From NCBI RefSeq assembly GCF_033947565.1, contig NZ_JARPVX010000007.1, forward strand, positions 1-64,000: DNA of 64,000 bases, written 5' to 3'. Below, piece after piece: positions 1 to 6,927 of the stretch. This stretch comes from Lichenihabitans sp033947565 (lineage in GTDB: Bacteria > Pseudomonadota > Alphaproteobacteria > Rhizobiales > Beijerinckiaceae). Within the stretch, counting starts at the first letter, position 1. The number at the start of each line of letters is the position of its first letter. The notes under the pieces are model-generated. The model saw only the letters and a program-made list of their open reading frames with translations, was not told the DNA's origin and made no database searches. A program made the translations under genes and the position numbers.

Positions 1-220
1 AGCCGCCACGCCCCTCGAAGCCGCCGTCGCGCCAATGCCGGTGGTGATGCCAGCGGTCCCACGGCCCCCGCGGCGGCGGCGGGCGATCCCAGCCGGGTCC
101 GCGCCGGAAGGGCGGCGGGCCATCATCGCCATAATAGCCCTGGGCCGATGCTGCGCCCGTGCCGGCCCATAGGCTCAGCAAGGCGGCTGCGGACAACAGC
201 AGCCGGGTCGAACGTGTCAT
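1..220 (-). CDS. Partial secreted hypothetical protein, runs off window start
   Basis: Only the N-terminal 73 codons are in the window; the gene continues to the left. The start at 220 has an AGGAGG box a few bases upstream. Residues 1-24 read as a signal peptide (basic MTRSTR, a Leu/Ala core, then GAASA before Q), so the product is exported. The mature part is low complexity, rich in Gly, Pro, Arg, His and Trp, as in many small periplasmic proteins of Hyphomicrobiales. No family is recognised and no function is inferred. Confidence 0.75.
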   Translation of the reverse strand, partial: MTRSTRLLLSAAALLSLWAGTGAASAQGYYGDDGPPPFRRGPGWDRPPPPRGPWDRWHHHRHWRDGGFEGRGG

Positions 221-426
221 GTGATCCTCCTGTTGTGTTGATCATCCTGGCGCGCCGCGCCTGAACGCTTCCTGTCGGCAACAAGCAGCCGCGGTTCATG
301 TTCCGGCCCGCCATCGCGTCGCATGATCGCCGGGGAGGCGATTTGCGATGGGGGAGGCCCATGGCCTCGCGGGCCGCAAGTGGTAAGGTCGCGCCGCTCC
401 TTCGCATTGGAATAATGAGGAACTTG

Positions 427-1485
427 ATGCCCGATACGCGTCGACCGCCCGCGCGCTCCCCCGTGGGATCGCTGGTGTTGATCGCGGCGATCGTCGGCGG
501 CAGCGCGGCCGCCTTCGCCTATACGGGCGGTTGGCTGTCGCCCGACCGTTTGTCGCCGCAGAAGCTTCTGACCGCCATGGCGCCGCCGACCGGCGCGGTT
601 CCCGGGCATCGCCGCAACCATTCGAAGGGGATCTGCTTCACCGGCAGCTTCGAGGCCAACGGGCAAGGGGCGCAGCTGTCCCGGGCGCCGATGCTGGCCG
701 CGGGCCGTTATCCCGTGGTGGGCCGCTTCAACTATGGCACGCCCGATCCCAACGCCGACGACAAGACCAGCCGCGTGCGCGGCATCGGCCTCCAGATCAC
801 GGCACCGGACGGGTCGCAATGGCGCAGCGCCATGATCAGCCCGCCGTTCTTCCCCGTTTCGACGCCCGACGCCTTCTACGCCCTGCTGACGGCATCCGGC
901 AGCAAGGACCCGGATGCCATGAAGGGGTTTGCGGCCGCCCATCCGGAGATCGCCAATTTCGGCGCCTGGGCCAAGTCGGCCCCCTGGACGCCGTCCTATG
1001 CCGAAAACCGCTTCAACGGCCTGAACAGCTTCATCTTCACCGACGCATCCGGCACGGACCGGACGGTGCGCTGGTCGCTGATCCCTGCCGCGGCCGCGGA
1101 ATCGATCGCCCCGGACGACCTCGCCAAGCGTGGCCCCAACGCGCTCGAGGATGAGATCATGCAGCGCGTCGCCGCTGGGCCGCAACGCTGGACGCTCAGC
1201 GTGCAGGTGGCCAATCCGGGCGATCCCACGGTCGACCCGAGCAAGGCCTGGCCCGACGACCGGCGCACCGTCGAGGTCGGCACGTTGGTGGCCGATAAAA
1301 TCGAGCCCGAGCCCGACGGGCCGTGCCGCGACATCAACTACGACCCTACCATCCTGCCGTCCGGCATGCGCACCTCGGACGACCCGTTCCCGGCGGCACG
1401 CTCGGCCGCCTATCGGGTGTCCTTCGACCGGCGCACGGCCGAGGCCAAGGATTATCCCCGCACCGCTCCCGAGGCCAAGCCATGA
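427..1485 (+). CDS. Catalase-related peroxidase (SrpA family)
   Basis: 352 aa. Heme-dependent peroxide-consuming enzyme of the short SrpA-like branch of the catalase superfamily, which is about 350 aa and lacks the C-terminal catalase domain. Residues about 15-35 form an N-terminal hydrophobic segment, so the protein is exported or membrane-anchored. The distal-heme motif with His65 (RRNHSKG) and the C-terminal ARSAAYRVSF segment carrying the presumed heme-ligand Tyr are both visible. The start at 427 is preferred over 415 because GAGGAA sits 4-5 bases before it. Its stop overlaps the start of the cytochrome b561 gene (ATGA), so the two are translationally coupled; this pair is common, the cytochrome probably supplying electrons from the quinone pool. 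Confidence 0.9.
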   Translation: MPDTRRPPARSPVGSLVLIAAIVGGSAAAFAYTGGWLSPDRLSPQKLLTAMAPPTGAVPGHRRNHSKGICFTGSFEANGQGAQLSRAPMLAAGRYPVVGRFNYGTPDPNADDKTSRVRGIGLQITAPDGSQWRSAMISPPFFPVSTPDAFYALLTASGSKDPDAMKGFAAAHPEIANFGAWAKSAPWTPSYAENRFNGLNSFIFTDASGTDRTVRWSLIPAAAAESIAPDDLAKRGPNALEDEIMQRVAAGPQRWTLSVQVANPGDPTVDPSKAWPDDRRTVEVGTLVADKIEPEPDGPCRDINYDPTILPSGMRTSDDPFPAARSAAYRVSFDRRTAEAKDYPRTAPEAKP

Positions 1486-2051
1486 CTACCACGGCACGTC
1501 AGCACTTCACACCCCTGCAGCGCGCGCTGCATTGGGCGATGGCCGTCTGCATCATCGCCATGCTGTTCATCGGCGTCGGCATGGTGTCGACGATCGCGCC
1601 GAATTACCTGACGCTGATCGACATCCACAAGCCGCTCGGGATCGCCATTCTGTTGCTGGCCCTCGTGCGGCTCGCCGTGCGGCTGCGGGTCGGCGCCCCT
1701 GCCCTGCCGCGTGACCTGCCGGAGCCGATGAAGCTCGCGGCCCACCTGTCGCATTATGCCCTTTACGGCCTGATGATCGGCATGCCGCTTGTCGGTTGGG
1801 CCATGGTGTCGTCGGGCGGCTACCCGGTGACGATCCTCGGCGGATTGCGGCTGCCGGCGCTGGTGGGCCAGAACGACGGCCTGCACGCCACCCTGCAGAC
1901 CCTGCACGTCGATGGAGCCTTCGTGTTCTTTGCGCTGATCCTGGTGCATCTCGCGGCCGGGCTTTTCCATGCCCTGGTGCGGCGCGACGGCGTGTTCGAG
2001 GCCATGGCCCCGGGACCTGTCAACGACCGGGTCGTGACCCAGGCCGAGTGA
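1482..2051 (+). CDS. Cytochrome b561 family protein
   Basis: 189 aa inner-membrane b-type cytochrome with four hydrophobic segments (about 18-38, 50-68, 90-108 and 145-165). Candidate heme-ligand histidines are His17 in LHWAM, His49 in DIHKP, His142 in LHVDG and His156 in LVHLAAG, in the arrangement expected for prokaryotic b561. The start overlaps the stop of the upstream SrpA-type peroxidase gene by 4 bp, so it is probably made in step with it and could deliver electrons to it. The partner assignment rests on gene order only. Confidence 0.9.
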   Translation: MTTTARQHFTPLQRALHWAMAVCIIAMLFIGVGMVSTIAPNYLTLIDIHKPLGIAILLLALVRLAVRLRVGAPALPRDLPEPMKLAAHLSHYALYGLMIGMPLVGWAMVSSGGYPVTILGGLRLPALVGQNDGLHATLQTLHVDGAFVFFALILVHLAAGLFHALVRRDGVFEAMAPGPVNDRVVTQAE

Positions 2052-2178
2052 GCCGCCCCTGAGGCCTGAGGTGCCGTCAAGCGCCTTCGTGGTGCATGAA
2101 GGGTTAGGGTTAACCTCGCGTTAGTGATTTGGCGGCATCGTCGTGCCGTTCCGGATCATCGACGCGAGGAGGCTCCCG

Positions 2179-2511
2179 ATGGCACTGACCGTGTCCAGCA
2201 ACGGCGGCAACAGCCTGGCCGACTTGTTGCGCCAGGCCCGCCAAGCCAAGCCGACGGACGAGACCACGGCCGCCAGCGATCTGCCGACCGGCGCCACGCA
2301 GCGCTCGACCCCACGGTCGGGGTTCGACAGCACCGGCAGCGGCACCGCCCAGGTGGCGGCGGCCCTCACGGTCTACCTATCGAAGACGGGCGGCCCTGCG
2401 GAGAACGAAACCGCCGCTCCGGCAGCAACAAGCCAGGCGTCCCGGTCGAGCGCCTCCGAACTGCTTCGGGCGCTCGATGCTTATTCCTGGGCCGCCACTT
2501 CGGCCGCCTGA
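2179..2511 (+). CDS. Small hypothetical protein, Ala/Ser/Thr-rich
   Basis: 110 aa. The start at 2179 is chosen because of a GAGGAGG box directly upstream; the in-frame extension to 2143 has none. The protein has a helical N-terminus (NSLADLLRQARQAK), a low-complexity Ala/Thr/Ser/Gly-rich middle that looks disordered, and a short helical C-terminus (ASELLRALDAY). There is no signal peptide, membrane segment or catalytic motif. It stands alone, convergent with the acetyltransferase gene that ends 4 bp away. Not recognised. Confidence 0.65.
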   Translation: MALTVSSNGGNSLADLLRQARQAKPTDETTAASDLPTGATQRSTPRSGFDSTGSGTAQVAAALTVYLSKTGGPAENETAAPAATSQASRSSASELLRALDAYSWAATSAA

Positions 2512-2514
2512 GCG

Positions 2515-3030
2515 TCAGCGCACCACCGGAGCCACCCCGCCCTGGGCGGCCGCAAAGGCCCCCTCGACGAGATCGCGGAACAACAACCGGGCCGGATCGA
2601 CGGGGCCTGGCATCGCCAGCCGCCCCGCCGGCACCCGCGTGAACCCGAAGCGCCGGTAATAGGCTTCATCCCCGACCAGGATCACGGCGCCATGCCCTGC
2701 GGCCGCGGCGGCGTCCAGCGAGCGGCGCACCAGCGCCGCCCCGATGCCGCGCGACCGGAAGGCGGGATCCACCGTCAGCGGGCCGAGCAGCAGCGCCGGC
2801 ACCGGGCCGCAGCGCACCCGCGTCATGCGGTTGGCGCCCACAAGAAGCGTGCTGATGCGGGCCACGAAGGACAGCGCTGGATCGGCCGCGGCCGTTTCGC
2901 GGATGCGGTAGGCGGTCCGGGCGTAGCGCCCGGGCCCGAAGGCACGCTCGCTCAGCCGCTCCACGGCGGCCGCATCGACGGGAGCCTCCGGCGACACCAC
3001 CACGGACAAGTTCATCGGATCGTCGGCCAT
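2515..3030 (-). CDS. GNAT family N-acetyltransferase
   Basis: 171 aa. Single GNAT domain using acetyl-CoA. The acetyl-CoA pyrophosphate-binding loop is visible as RSRGIGAALV near residue 94, after the beta-strand LLLGPLTVDP, followed by the typical YYRRFGF element near residue 125. The closest general type is the YhbS-like group of small acetyltransferases; the substrate cannot be told. A perfect 7+7 bp palindrome lies about 70-80 bp upstream and may be its operator. Confidence 0.85.
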   Translation of the reverse strand: MADDPMNLSVVVSPEAPVDAAAVERLSERAFGPGRYARTAYRIRETAAADPALSFVARISTLLVGANRMTRVRCGPVPALLLGPLTVDPAFRSRGIGAALVRRSLDAAAAAGHGAVILVGDEAYYRRFGFTRVPAGRLAMPGPVDPARLLFRDLVEGAFAAAQGGVAPVVR

Positions 3031-3096
3031 CGATCGGTTCCCAGGGCGTTTCGGGGCCGCGCGCCCCCTACGGGGTTTCTAGAGGCTGGCTGTGCA

Positions 3097-3111
3097 AAGT
3101 GGAATCCACTT
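3097..3111. promoter_or_regulatory. Perfect inverted repeat AAGTGGAATCCACTT
   Basis: Two 7-bp arms (AAGTGGA/TCCACTT) around a single base form a perfect palindrome in the space between the GNAT gene (start 3030) and the tRNA gene. Size and position fit an operator for a dimeric regulator acting on the GNAT gene, but no regulator for it is encoded nearby. Confidence 0.4.
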
Positions 3112-3242
3112 CACCCGAGCGGAGGGCCGCCCAGCCACGGAAACCTCGCGCGTGTCGGCGCGAGACGCCCGACGGACACACCGGCCGCACGCCGCATCGC
3201 AGCTTTTCCCGCCCGGCTCGCCACCAAACACGCGAAACCGGG

Positions 3243-3271
3243 TTGCAAAGGCCCGCACGACCTTCTAACAC
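3243..3271 (+). promoter_or_regulatory. Probable sigma70-type promoter of tRNA-Arg
   Basis: TTGCAA (3243-3248) and TAACAC (3266-3271) are separated by 17 bp, a good match to -35/-10 elements. The predicted start would be about 45 bp upstream of the mature tRNA. Assignment is by pattern and position only. Confidence 0.45.
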
Positions 3272-3321
3272 TCCCTCACGGTCGCCGCATCGGGGTCTCC
3301 CCCCGCCGGCTGATCCAATGC

Positions 3322-3398
3322 GCGCTCGTAGCTCAGCTGGATAGAGCACCAGACTACGAATCTGGGGGTCAGGAGTTCGAATCTCTTCGAGCGCGCCA
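3322..3398 (+). tRNA. tRNA-Arg (anticodon ACG), attachment site of the integrated element
   Basis: 77 nt including an encoded CCA. The acceptor arms GCGCTCG and CGAGCGC pair perfectly, with G as discriminator. The D arm (AGCTCAGCTGGATAGAGC), the anticodon arm CCAGA-CTACGAA-TCTGG with anticodon ACG, and the T arm (GAGTTCGAATCTC) are all present. From position 3351 onward the gene is repeated exactly at 22264-22312, so the integrated element regenerated the 3' half of the tRNA on entry. Confidence 0.95.
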
Positions 3399-3399
3399 T
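3351..3399 (+). repeat. attL, 49-bp direct repeat within tRNA-Arg
   Basis: Identical over 49 bp to 22264-22312. It covers the anticodon arm, variable loop, T arm, acceptor and CCA of the tRNA plus one T. The flanking bases differ immediately outside (C before this copy, A before the other; T after this copy, A after the other). Confidence 0.95.
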
Positions 3400-3454
3400 T
3401 TGGATCAACCACTTAGACGTCCTTTCGGGTCAGGGTTGCTTCCGGTCATAGTGA

Positions 3455-3476
3455 TATCGGAAGCATATCGGAAGCA
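3455..3476. repeat. Tandem 11-bp repeat TATCGGAAGCA x2, probable integrase arm-type sites (left)
   Basis: Two perfect head-to-tail copies (3455-3465, 3466-3476), with an inverted partial copy TTGCTTCCGGT at 3436-3446. Near-identical tandem 11-mers lie at 22127-22148 inside the other end of the element, just before the integrase start. Paired sites inside both attachment sites are what arm-type integrase or excisionase binding sites look like. Confidence 0.6.
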
Positions 3477-3519
3477 GCCTGTCGGTTGCCTTCCCGTGAA
3501 CATTCGCGAAGCCCATGAG

Positions 3520-3789
3520 CTAGTCGGCTCCAGGATCGAGCTCTATAGGCCGGCCTGCGCTCAGGTAGACAAACTGCCTAAGGTCTTCCCATAGGACCAG
3601 AGTGCAGCCATCAATCTTGAACGAGGCGACCCTCTTGTCGCGCACGAGGCGCCACATCTTGTCTCGCGACACGCCGATGATCTCGCCAGCATCGTCGATG
3701 CGGACCGATATCGGATCGAATCGCTTGGTGGCCGGGATCGTCGTGCGTGAGGTCGACAGCTCGGCAGGGAGGGTGCGGGGCTTGCTCAT
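3520..3789 (-). CDS. Small helix-turn-helix DNA-binding protein (excisionase-like)
   Basis: 89 aa. The segment DDAGEIIGVSRDKMWRLVRDKRVASFKIDGCTLVLWEDLRQFV, about residues 33-75, has the winged-helix layout of the excisionase/MerR-like HTH_17 family: a recognition helix, a wing with K-I-D-G, and a closing helix. It is the last gene of the leftward group at the left end of the element, next to attL and the arm-type repeats, where an excisionase would be expected. It may be Xis or a repressor. Confidence 0.7.
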   Translation of the reverse strand: MSKPRTLPAELSTSRTTIPATKRFDPISVRIDDAGEIIGVSRDKMWRLVRDKRVASFKIDGCTLVLWEDLRQFVYLSAGRPIELDPGAD

Positions 3790-3847
3790 AGGCGATCTCT
3801 GGCTTTTGACGTTTGGACCCTGGCCTTCTGAAAGTGACCGCTTCAGC

Positions 3848-3904
3848 CTAGTCCAGCGAGAAGATCGCGATGGTGAGCGCCAGGGCGAGAAGGGCGGCGG
3901 TCAC
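3848..3904 (-). CDS. 18-residue hydrophobic peptide, translationally coupled
   Basis: GTG-started reading frame of 18 codons whose start overlaps the stop of the preceding 19-codon frame (GTGA). The peptide MTAALLALALTIAIFSLD is one short membrane-spanning stretch with an acidic end. The chain of 4-bp overlaps that leads into it (4352, 3960, 3904) suggests it is translated, but a frame this short can occur by chance. Toxin-like and holin-like peptides have this shape; no function is claimed. Confidence 0.4.
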   Translation of the reverse strand: MTAALLALALTIAIFSLD

Positions 3905-3960
3905 GTCTGCACTCCGTAGATCGCACAGGTAGGCGTCGGGTCGGCCGTCTTGGCGATCAT
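3901..3960 (-). CDS. 19-residue peptide coupled to the upstream HTH gene
   Basis: Its ATG overlaps the TGA of the HTH gene (ATGA), and its own TGA overlaps the GTG of the next micro-gene. The peptide is MIAKTADPTPTCAIYGVQT, soluble in character and with one Cys. It may be only a coupling leader that carries ribosomes on to the hydrophobic peptide. Not recognised. Confidence 0.35.
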   Translation of the reverse strand: MIAKTADPTPTCAIYGVQT

Positions 3961-4352
3961 TGAGCAACCGCTATCGAAGGAAGAGCCTCGACGAATGCCT
4001 GAAGGGCATCCCAGCGAATTAGGGTCCGTCCGTCGAGCTTGGTTGCAGTGATGCGCCCATCCCGCACGAGTTCTTTCATCTTGGTGGTGCCGATGCCGAT
4101 GGATTGTGCGGCCCGGGGAATGCTCACTAAGAGCGGCCGGAAGTCGATGCCCCTCGGCTGACCTTCGGCCTCATGCGCCCGCGTTTCCGGTGTCGGTCCA
4201 ATGCCGATGGACTGCGCGGCCTCGCCCAAGTCAACGGCGAAAGGACGCCGTTGGCAGGGAGCTTGGTTTGTAGGTTTCAGCACGACGGTGGGCGCGGGCG
4301 GGGCTCTGGTTGATTTCGGCTTCCCTGACTTGGTTTTCATCCTGCGCTCCAT
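3957..4352 (-). CDS. Excisionase-like HTH protein with internal duplication
   Basis: 131 aa from the ATG at 4352; it overlaps the stop of the upstream 87-aa gene by 4 bp, which fixes the start. The N-terminus is basic (MERRMKTKSGKPKSTRAPP). The C-terminal 55 residues (RAAQSIGIGTTKMKELVRDGRITATKLDGRTLIRWDALQAFVEAL) form an excisionase-type winged helix. The octapeptide AAQSIGIG occurs twice, once in this domain and once about 48 residues earlier inside a broken half-domain, so part of the HTH has been duplicated. Confidence 0.65.
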   Translation of the reverse strand: MERRMKTKSGKPKSTRAPPAPTVVLKPTNQAPCQRRPFAVDLGEAAQSIGIGPTPETRAHEAEGQPRGIDFRPLLVSIPRAAQSIGIGTTKMKELVRDGRITATKLDGRTLIRWDALQAFVEALPSIAVAQ

Positions 4353-4615
4353 CAGTGCAGCCTTTCGGGTCGACGGGTGTCGCACCGATCCCGACACATG
4401 CATGACGCGCACGCCTCTAAACCTTCACTCGGAAGCGACGCCGCATTGGCGGAACCCACTTTCGAGCGCAACTCCCCTAACGCGCTTAAATGGTCATCCT
4501 GTTGGGCGCTGAGCGGGACAAGCCCACACCGGTGCTGGACGGCCAAGGCTATCCATTGCCGGTCGAGCTCGGCCGCAAACGGGCTGCGGGTGGCGTCAGG
4601 CAACGCAGCCTCCAT
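4352..4615 (-). CDS. Hypothetical protein, ATGA-coupled to the HTH gene
   Basis: 87 aa. It overlaps the 3' end of the 208-aa gene by 20 bp, and its stop overlaps the start of the HTH gene (ATGA at 4352); those overlaps are the main evidence that it is real. The sequence starts MEAALPDATRSPFAAELDRQ, contains the helical stretch SALGELRSKV, and has a Cys cluster near the end (CASCMCRDRC, four Cys) that could bind metal. No family recognised; another start is possible. Confidence 0.5.
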   Translation of the reverse strand: MEAALPDATRSPFAAELDRQWIALAVQHRCGLVPLSAQQDDHLSALGELRSKVGSANAASLPSEGLEACASCMCRDRCDTRRPERLH

Positions 4616-5222
4616 TGGCCCAAGGGAGGAACCCGTCATAGGCCTGAACCTGCTCGCACATGCCATCCATGTCGGCGATGCCCGCTTCCGCGCAATCGTG
4701 TTCCCGATCGGCGCCATCTTCGTCGTCCACATCCGGCTCGCGGCCGTCGTGGTCGTCCTCCAGGTCGTTGCGCCCGCCCCTGCCCCACTGCGCCTGACTG
4801 CACGCGCGATCAATACGGGCCCAAGCCCAGCCGTAGCCCATGACGTGCTCTTGCGCGCCGAGACTGGGCTCCCAGTCTGCAGGATCGTGCTCACCTGAGT
4901 CGAGCGGGTCGGCCTCAAGGTCGAGCCCTGGCGCGCTCTGGTGCCAGTGTGTGCCGCATGTGCGGAGGCCCGGCTCGTTTGCCCCGAGGCAGGGCTCCAG
5001 GTCCGCGTCCGGCGTGATCGCGTCTAGGTACTCGATCAGCGCGTCGACGCCGGCCTGCATGGTCTCGCGCTGGTGCCTTGTCATGAAAGCGTGGGGCAGA
5101 GGGCCGGCGTCGAGGATGGCCAGCAACTCGGCGCGGCTGTCCGGTAATAAGCCACCCGAGGGCAGCGCCTCGGCTAATAAGGGACGGGCAGGCACGGGTG
5201 TGCTATTGACGTGGATAGCCAT
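4596..5222 (-). CDS. Acidic hypothetical protein with EPSLGA-type repeats
   Basis: 208 aa. The N-terminal half is helical (TRHQRETMQAGVDALIEYLDAI, about residues 48-70). The C-terminal half is very acidic with repeated LEPCLGA / EPSLGA units and Trp-containing linkers. This layout belongs to a hypothetical family often met in prophages and islands of Hyphomicrobiales; its function is unknown to me. It starts a leftward group of coupled genes and is divergent from the ribbon-helix-helix-like gene at 5308, with a CGTATACG palindrome (5294-5301) between them. Confidence 0.75.
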   Translation of the reverse strand: MAIHVNSTPVPARPLLAEALPSGGLLPDSRAELLAILDAGPLPHAFMTRHQRETMQAGVDALIEYLDAITPDADLEPCLGANEPGLRTCGTHWHQSAPGLDLEADPLDSGEHDPADWEPSLGAQEHVMGYGWAWARIDRACSQAQWGRGGRNDLEDDHDGREPDVDDEDGADREHDCAEAGIADMDGMCEQVQAYDGFLPWANGGCVA

Positions 5223-5307
5223 TGCGAAAGCTCCATTTTCGTTGTGGTCAGGGCTGGACTGGAAGTTCCCGCTTCCGTCTGGCCCGGTTTTTACGTATAC
5301 GGAATAG

Positions 5308-5547
5308 ATGGCGCCTGTGTCAATTCCTGTAGACGAAAAAAGAAGAGGCCGCCCCCCTGGGGCGACATTTGAAGCGCCCGTTCCGGTTCGTCTGACTTCA
5401 ACTCAGAAGACAGCTCTCGATGCCTATACGGCACAACAGCCCGAACCGAAGCCCTCCCGCTCAGAGATGATCCGCAAGATCCTTGAGGACCGGCTCGTGC
5501 ACGAGGGGTTGATCGGGCCGGGTCCGGATGTTGGGACGCGGACTTGA
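5308..5547 (+). CDS. Small DNA-binding protein, ribbon-helix-helix-like with AT-hook motif
   Basis: 79 aa. An AT-hook-like KRRGRPPG stands at residues 11-18. It is followed by a strand-helix-helix pattern (VPVRLTSTQKTALDAYTAQ, then SRSEMIRKILEDRLV) typical of ribbon-helix-helix repressors, about residues 26-64. It may repress itself and the divergent 208-aa gene through the CGTATACG palindrome at 5294-5301 just upstream. Confidence 0.6.
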   Translation: MAPVSIPVDEKRRGRPPGATFEAPVPVRLTSTQKTALDAYTAQQPEPKPSRSEMIRKILEDRLVHEGLIGPGPDVGTRT

Positions 5548-5625
5548 AGCTCCATATGGCGCAGCGATCCACCCAGCTTGGCGGGAGCGTGTGAAACCTA
5601 ATCCATAGTGGCAACTTTAAGCCCT

Positions 5626-6036
5626 ATGGATTCGCCTCAAGCCTCGCCTGCACCCTGTGCACTCGTCGTCGATGACGACGATATGCTTCGCATGGACATC
5701 GCCGAGATGCTGGAAAGTGTGGGGTTTTGCACCCTGCAGGCCGAAGACGGAGACGCAGCGATTGAGGTGTTGGAAAATCATCATCTCGACGTCGTGCTGA
5801 TGTTCTCCGACGTCGAGATGCCGGGCTCGCGCGACGGTTTCGCCCTGGCCCGAGAGGTCGCTGTGAAGTGGGCCAACATCTCGATCGTGGTGGCGTCGGG
5901 GAGGATCAAGCCAGGCGACGGCGACCTGCCCGAAGGCGCCCACTTCATCGGCAAGCCGTTCAGCGCCGAAGTAGTGCACGGCCATTTGCGAGAGATCCTG
6001 CCGGACGAACAGAAGCCGGCTCCGTTGCAGAACTGA
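5626..6036 (+). CDS. Single-domain response regulator (CheY-like receiver)
   Basis: 136 aa from the ATG at 5626; an in-frame GTG at 5608 is an alternative and neither has a good ribosome site. All receiver landmarks are present: the acidic cluster DDDD at 16-19, the phospho-acceptor Asp62 in SDVEMPG, the switch Ser91 in VVASG and Lys110 in GKPF. There is no output domain, so it acts by protein contact. It is an unusual passenger for a phage-like element and no partner kinase is encoded in the window. Confidence 0.8.
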   Translation: MDSPQASPAPCALVVDDDDMLRMDIAEMLESVGFCTLQAEDGDAAIEVLENHHLDVVLMFSDVEMPGSRDGFALAREVAVKWANISIVVASGRIKPGDGDLPEGAHFIGKPFSAEVVHGHLREILPDEQKPAPLQN

Positions 6037-6263
6037 CGTTTGGTTCGGAATGGCCGATATGCGAAGGGCTTTTGCGCGTCTGCGGCACGCCTGCGTCATG
6101 GAAGCGCGCCGGCTAATCGACAACGTTGGCGACGTTCATCAAAAATACCGCACCCCATGAAATGCAAAGCCGTACATCAAGATGGCGGTTGAATTGGCGC
6201 GCGCCCTTCCCCACAATGGGCACACTGTAGATTGTGTAATGGCGTCGAGTGAGGGAGGCGAAA

Positions 6264-6446
6264 TTGACGGCGTACACGCATTTCGTCACGGGATACCAAG
6301 TTCCCGAGCAAACGGCACAAGCGCACCCCATCGCGCGAAAGAGCAAGCTTGAGCCGCGGCGTGTGACGGTTCGCAAGACGCCTGAGGAAATGACCGACGA
6401 CGTACTGCGTCGTTACCCTCGCGTGATGGCGCGCCTTGCCGAGTGA
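6264..6446 (+). CDS. Putative antitoxin of the Fic/Doc pair
   Basis: 60 aa. The TTG start at 6264 is chosen because GGGAGG lies 6-8 bp upstream; the longer frame from GTG 6249 would run over that site. It overlaps the toxin gene by 11 bp. The N-terminus (TAYTHFVTGYQVP) does not look like the usual Phd fold. The C-terminal helix EEMTDDVLRRYPRVMARLAE is the sort of segment that blocks a Fic/Doc active site. The antitoxin role comes from size, overlap and position. Confidence 0.6.
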   Translation: MTAYTHFVTGYQVPEQTAQAHPIARKSKLEPRRVTVRKTPEEMTDDVLRRYPRVMARLAE

Positions 6447-6843
6447 ACCTGCCTGGCTCTCGGCAGATGACGCCATAAGGATCAACCGCAAAGCGGTCGC
6501 AGACACAGGCGAGAATCACGCCCTGCTGAATTTGGGCCTGCTGGAAAGCGCAATTGGTCGAGCCCGCAACCTGTTCCTCTATGACCAGGATGCGGATCTC
6601 GTCGACATGGCCGTGGCGCTTCTGCTTGGTATCGCGCGCAACCATCCCTTCGAGCAGGGGAACAAGCGCACCGGCTTCGTTGCCGCACAGCTTTTCTTGG
6701 ACTGGAACGGCTACGCGCTCGAGACGCCGGATCTGGTCGCGTTTGCCGATACGGTCATCCGCACGTTGACCGACAAGAGCCTCGACGGGCCATTCGCAGA
6801 AATCGTCCGGCTCTACTGCATTCCACACGACTTGATCCGATGA
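6436..6843 (+). CDS. doc: Fic/Doc family toxin (death-on-curing type)
   Basis: 135 aa with a TTG start inside the end of the antitoxin gene. The Fic/Doc core is complete: HPFEQGNKRTG at residues 70-80, with the catalytic His70 and the phosphate-binding GNKR loop. The NKRTG ending is of the Doc type rather than the HPFxxGNGR of AMP-transferring Fic proteins; Doc phosphorylates elongation factor Tu. The N-terminal E/L-rich helix and length fit Doc. It probably stabilises the integrated element; the pair could also be an anti-phage module. Confidence 0.85.
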   Translation: MPSEPAWLSADDAIRINRKAVADTGENHALLNLGLLESAIGRARNLFLYDQDADLVDMAVALLLGIARNHPFEQGNKRTGFVAAQLFLDWNGYALETPDLVAFADTVIRTLTDKSLDGPFAEIVRLYCIPHDLIR

Positions 6844-6927
6844 GGCCCGTAACGCTTCGTTGACGCTCTCGTCACGTCATGTAGCTTCGCGACCGGCGTG
6901 GGTGGTTACCGCCTTGGAGCTGATTTG

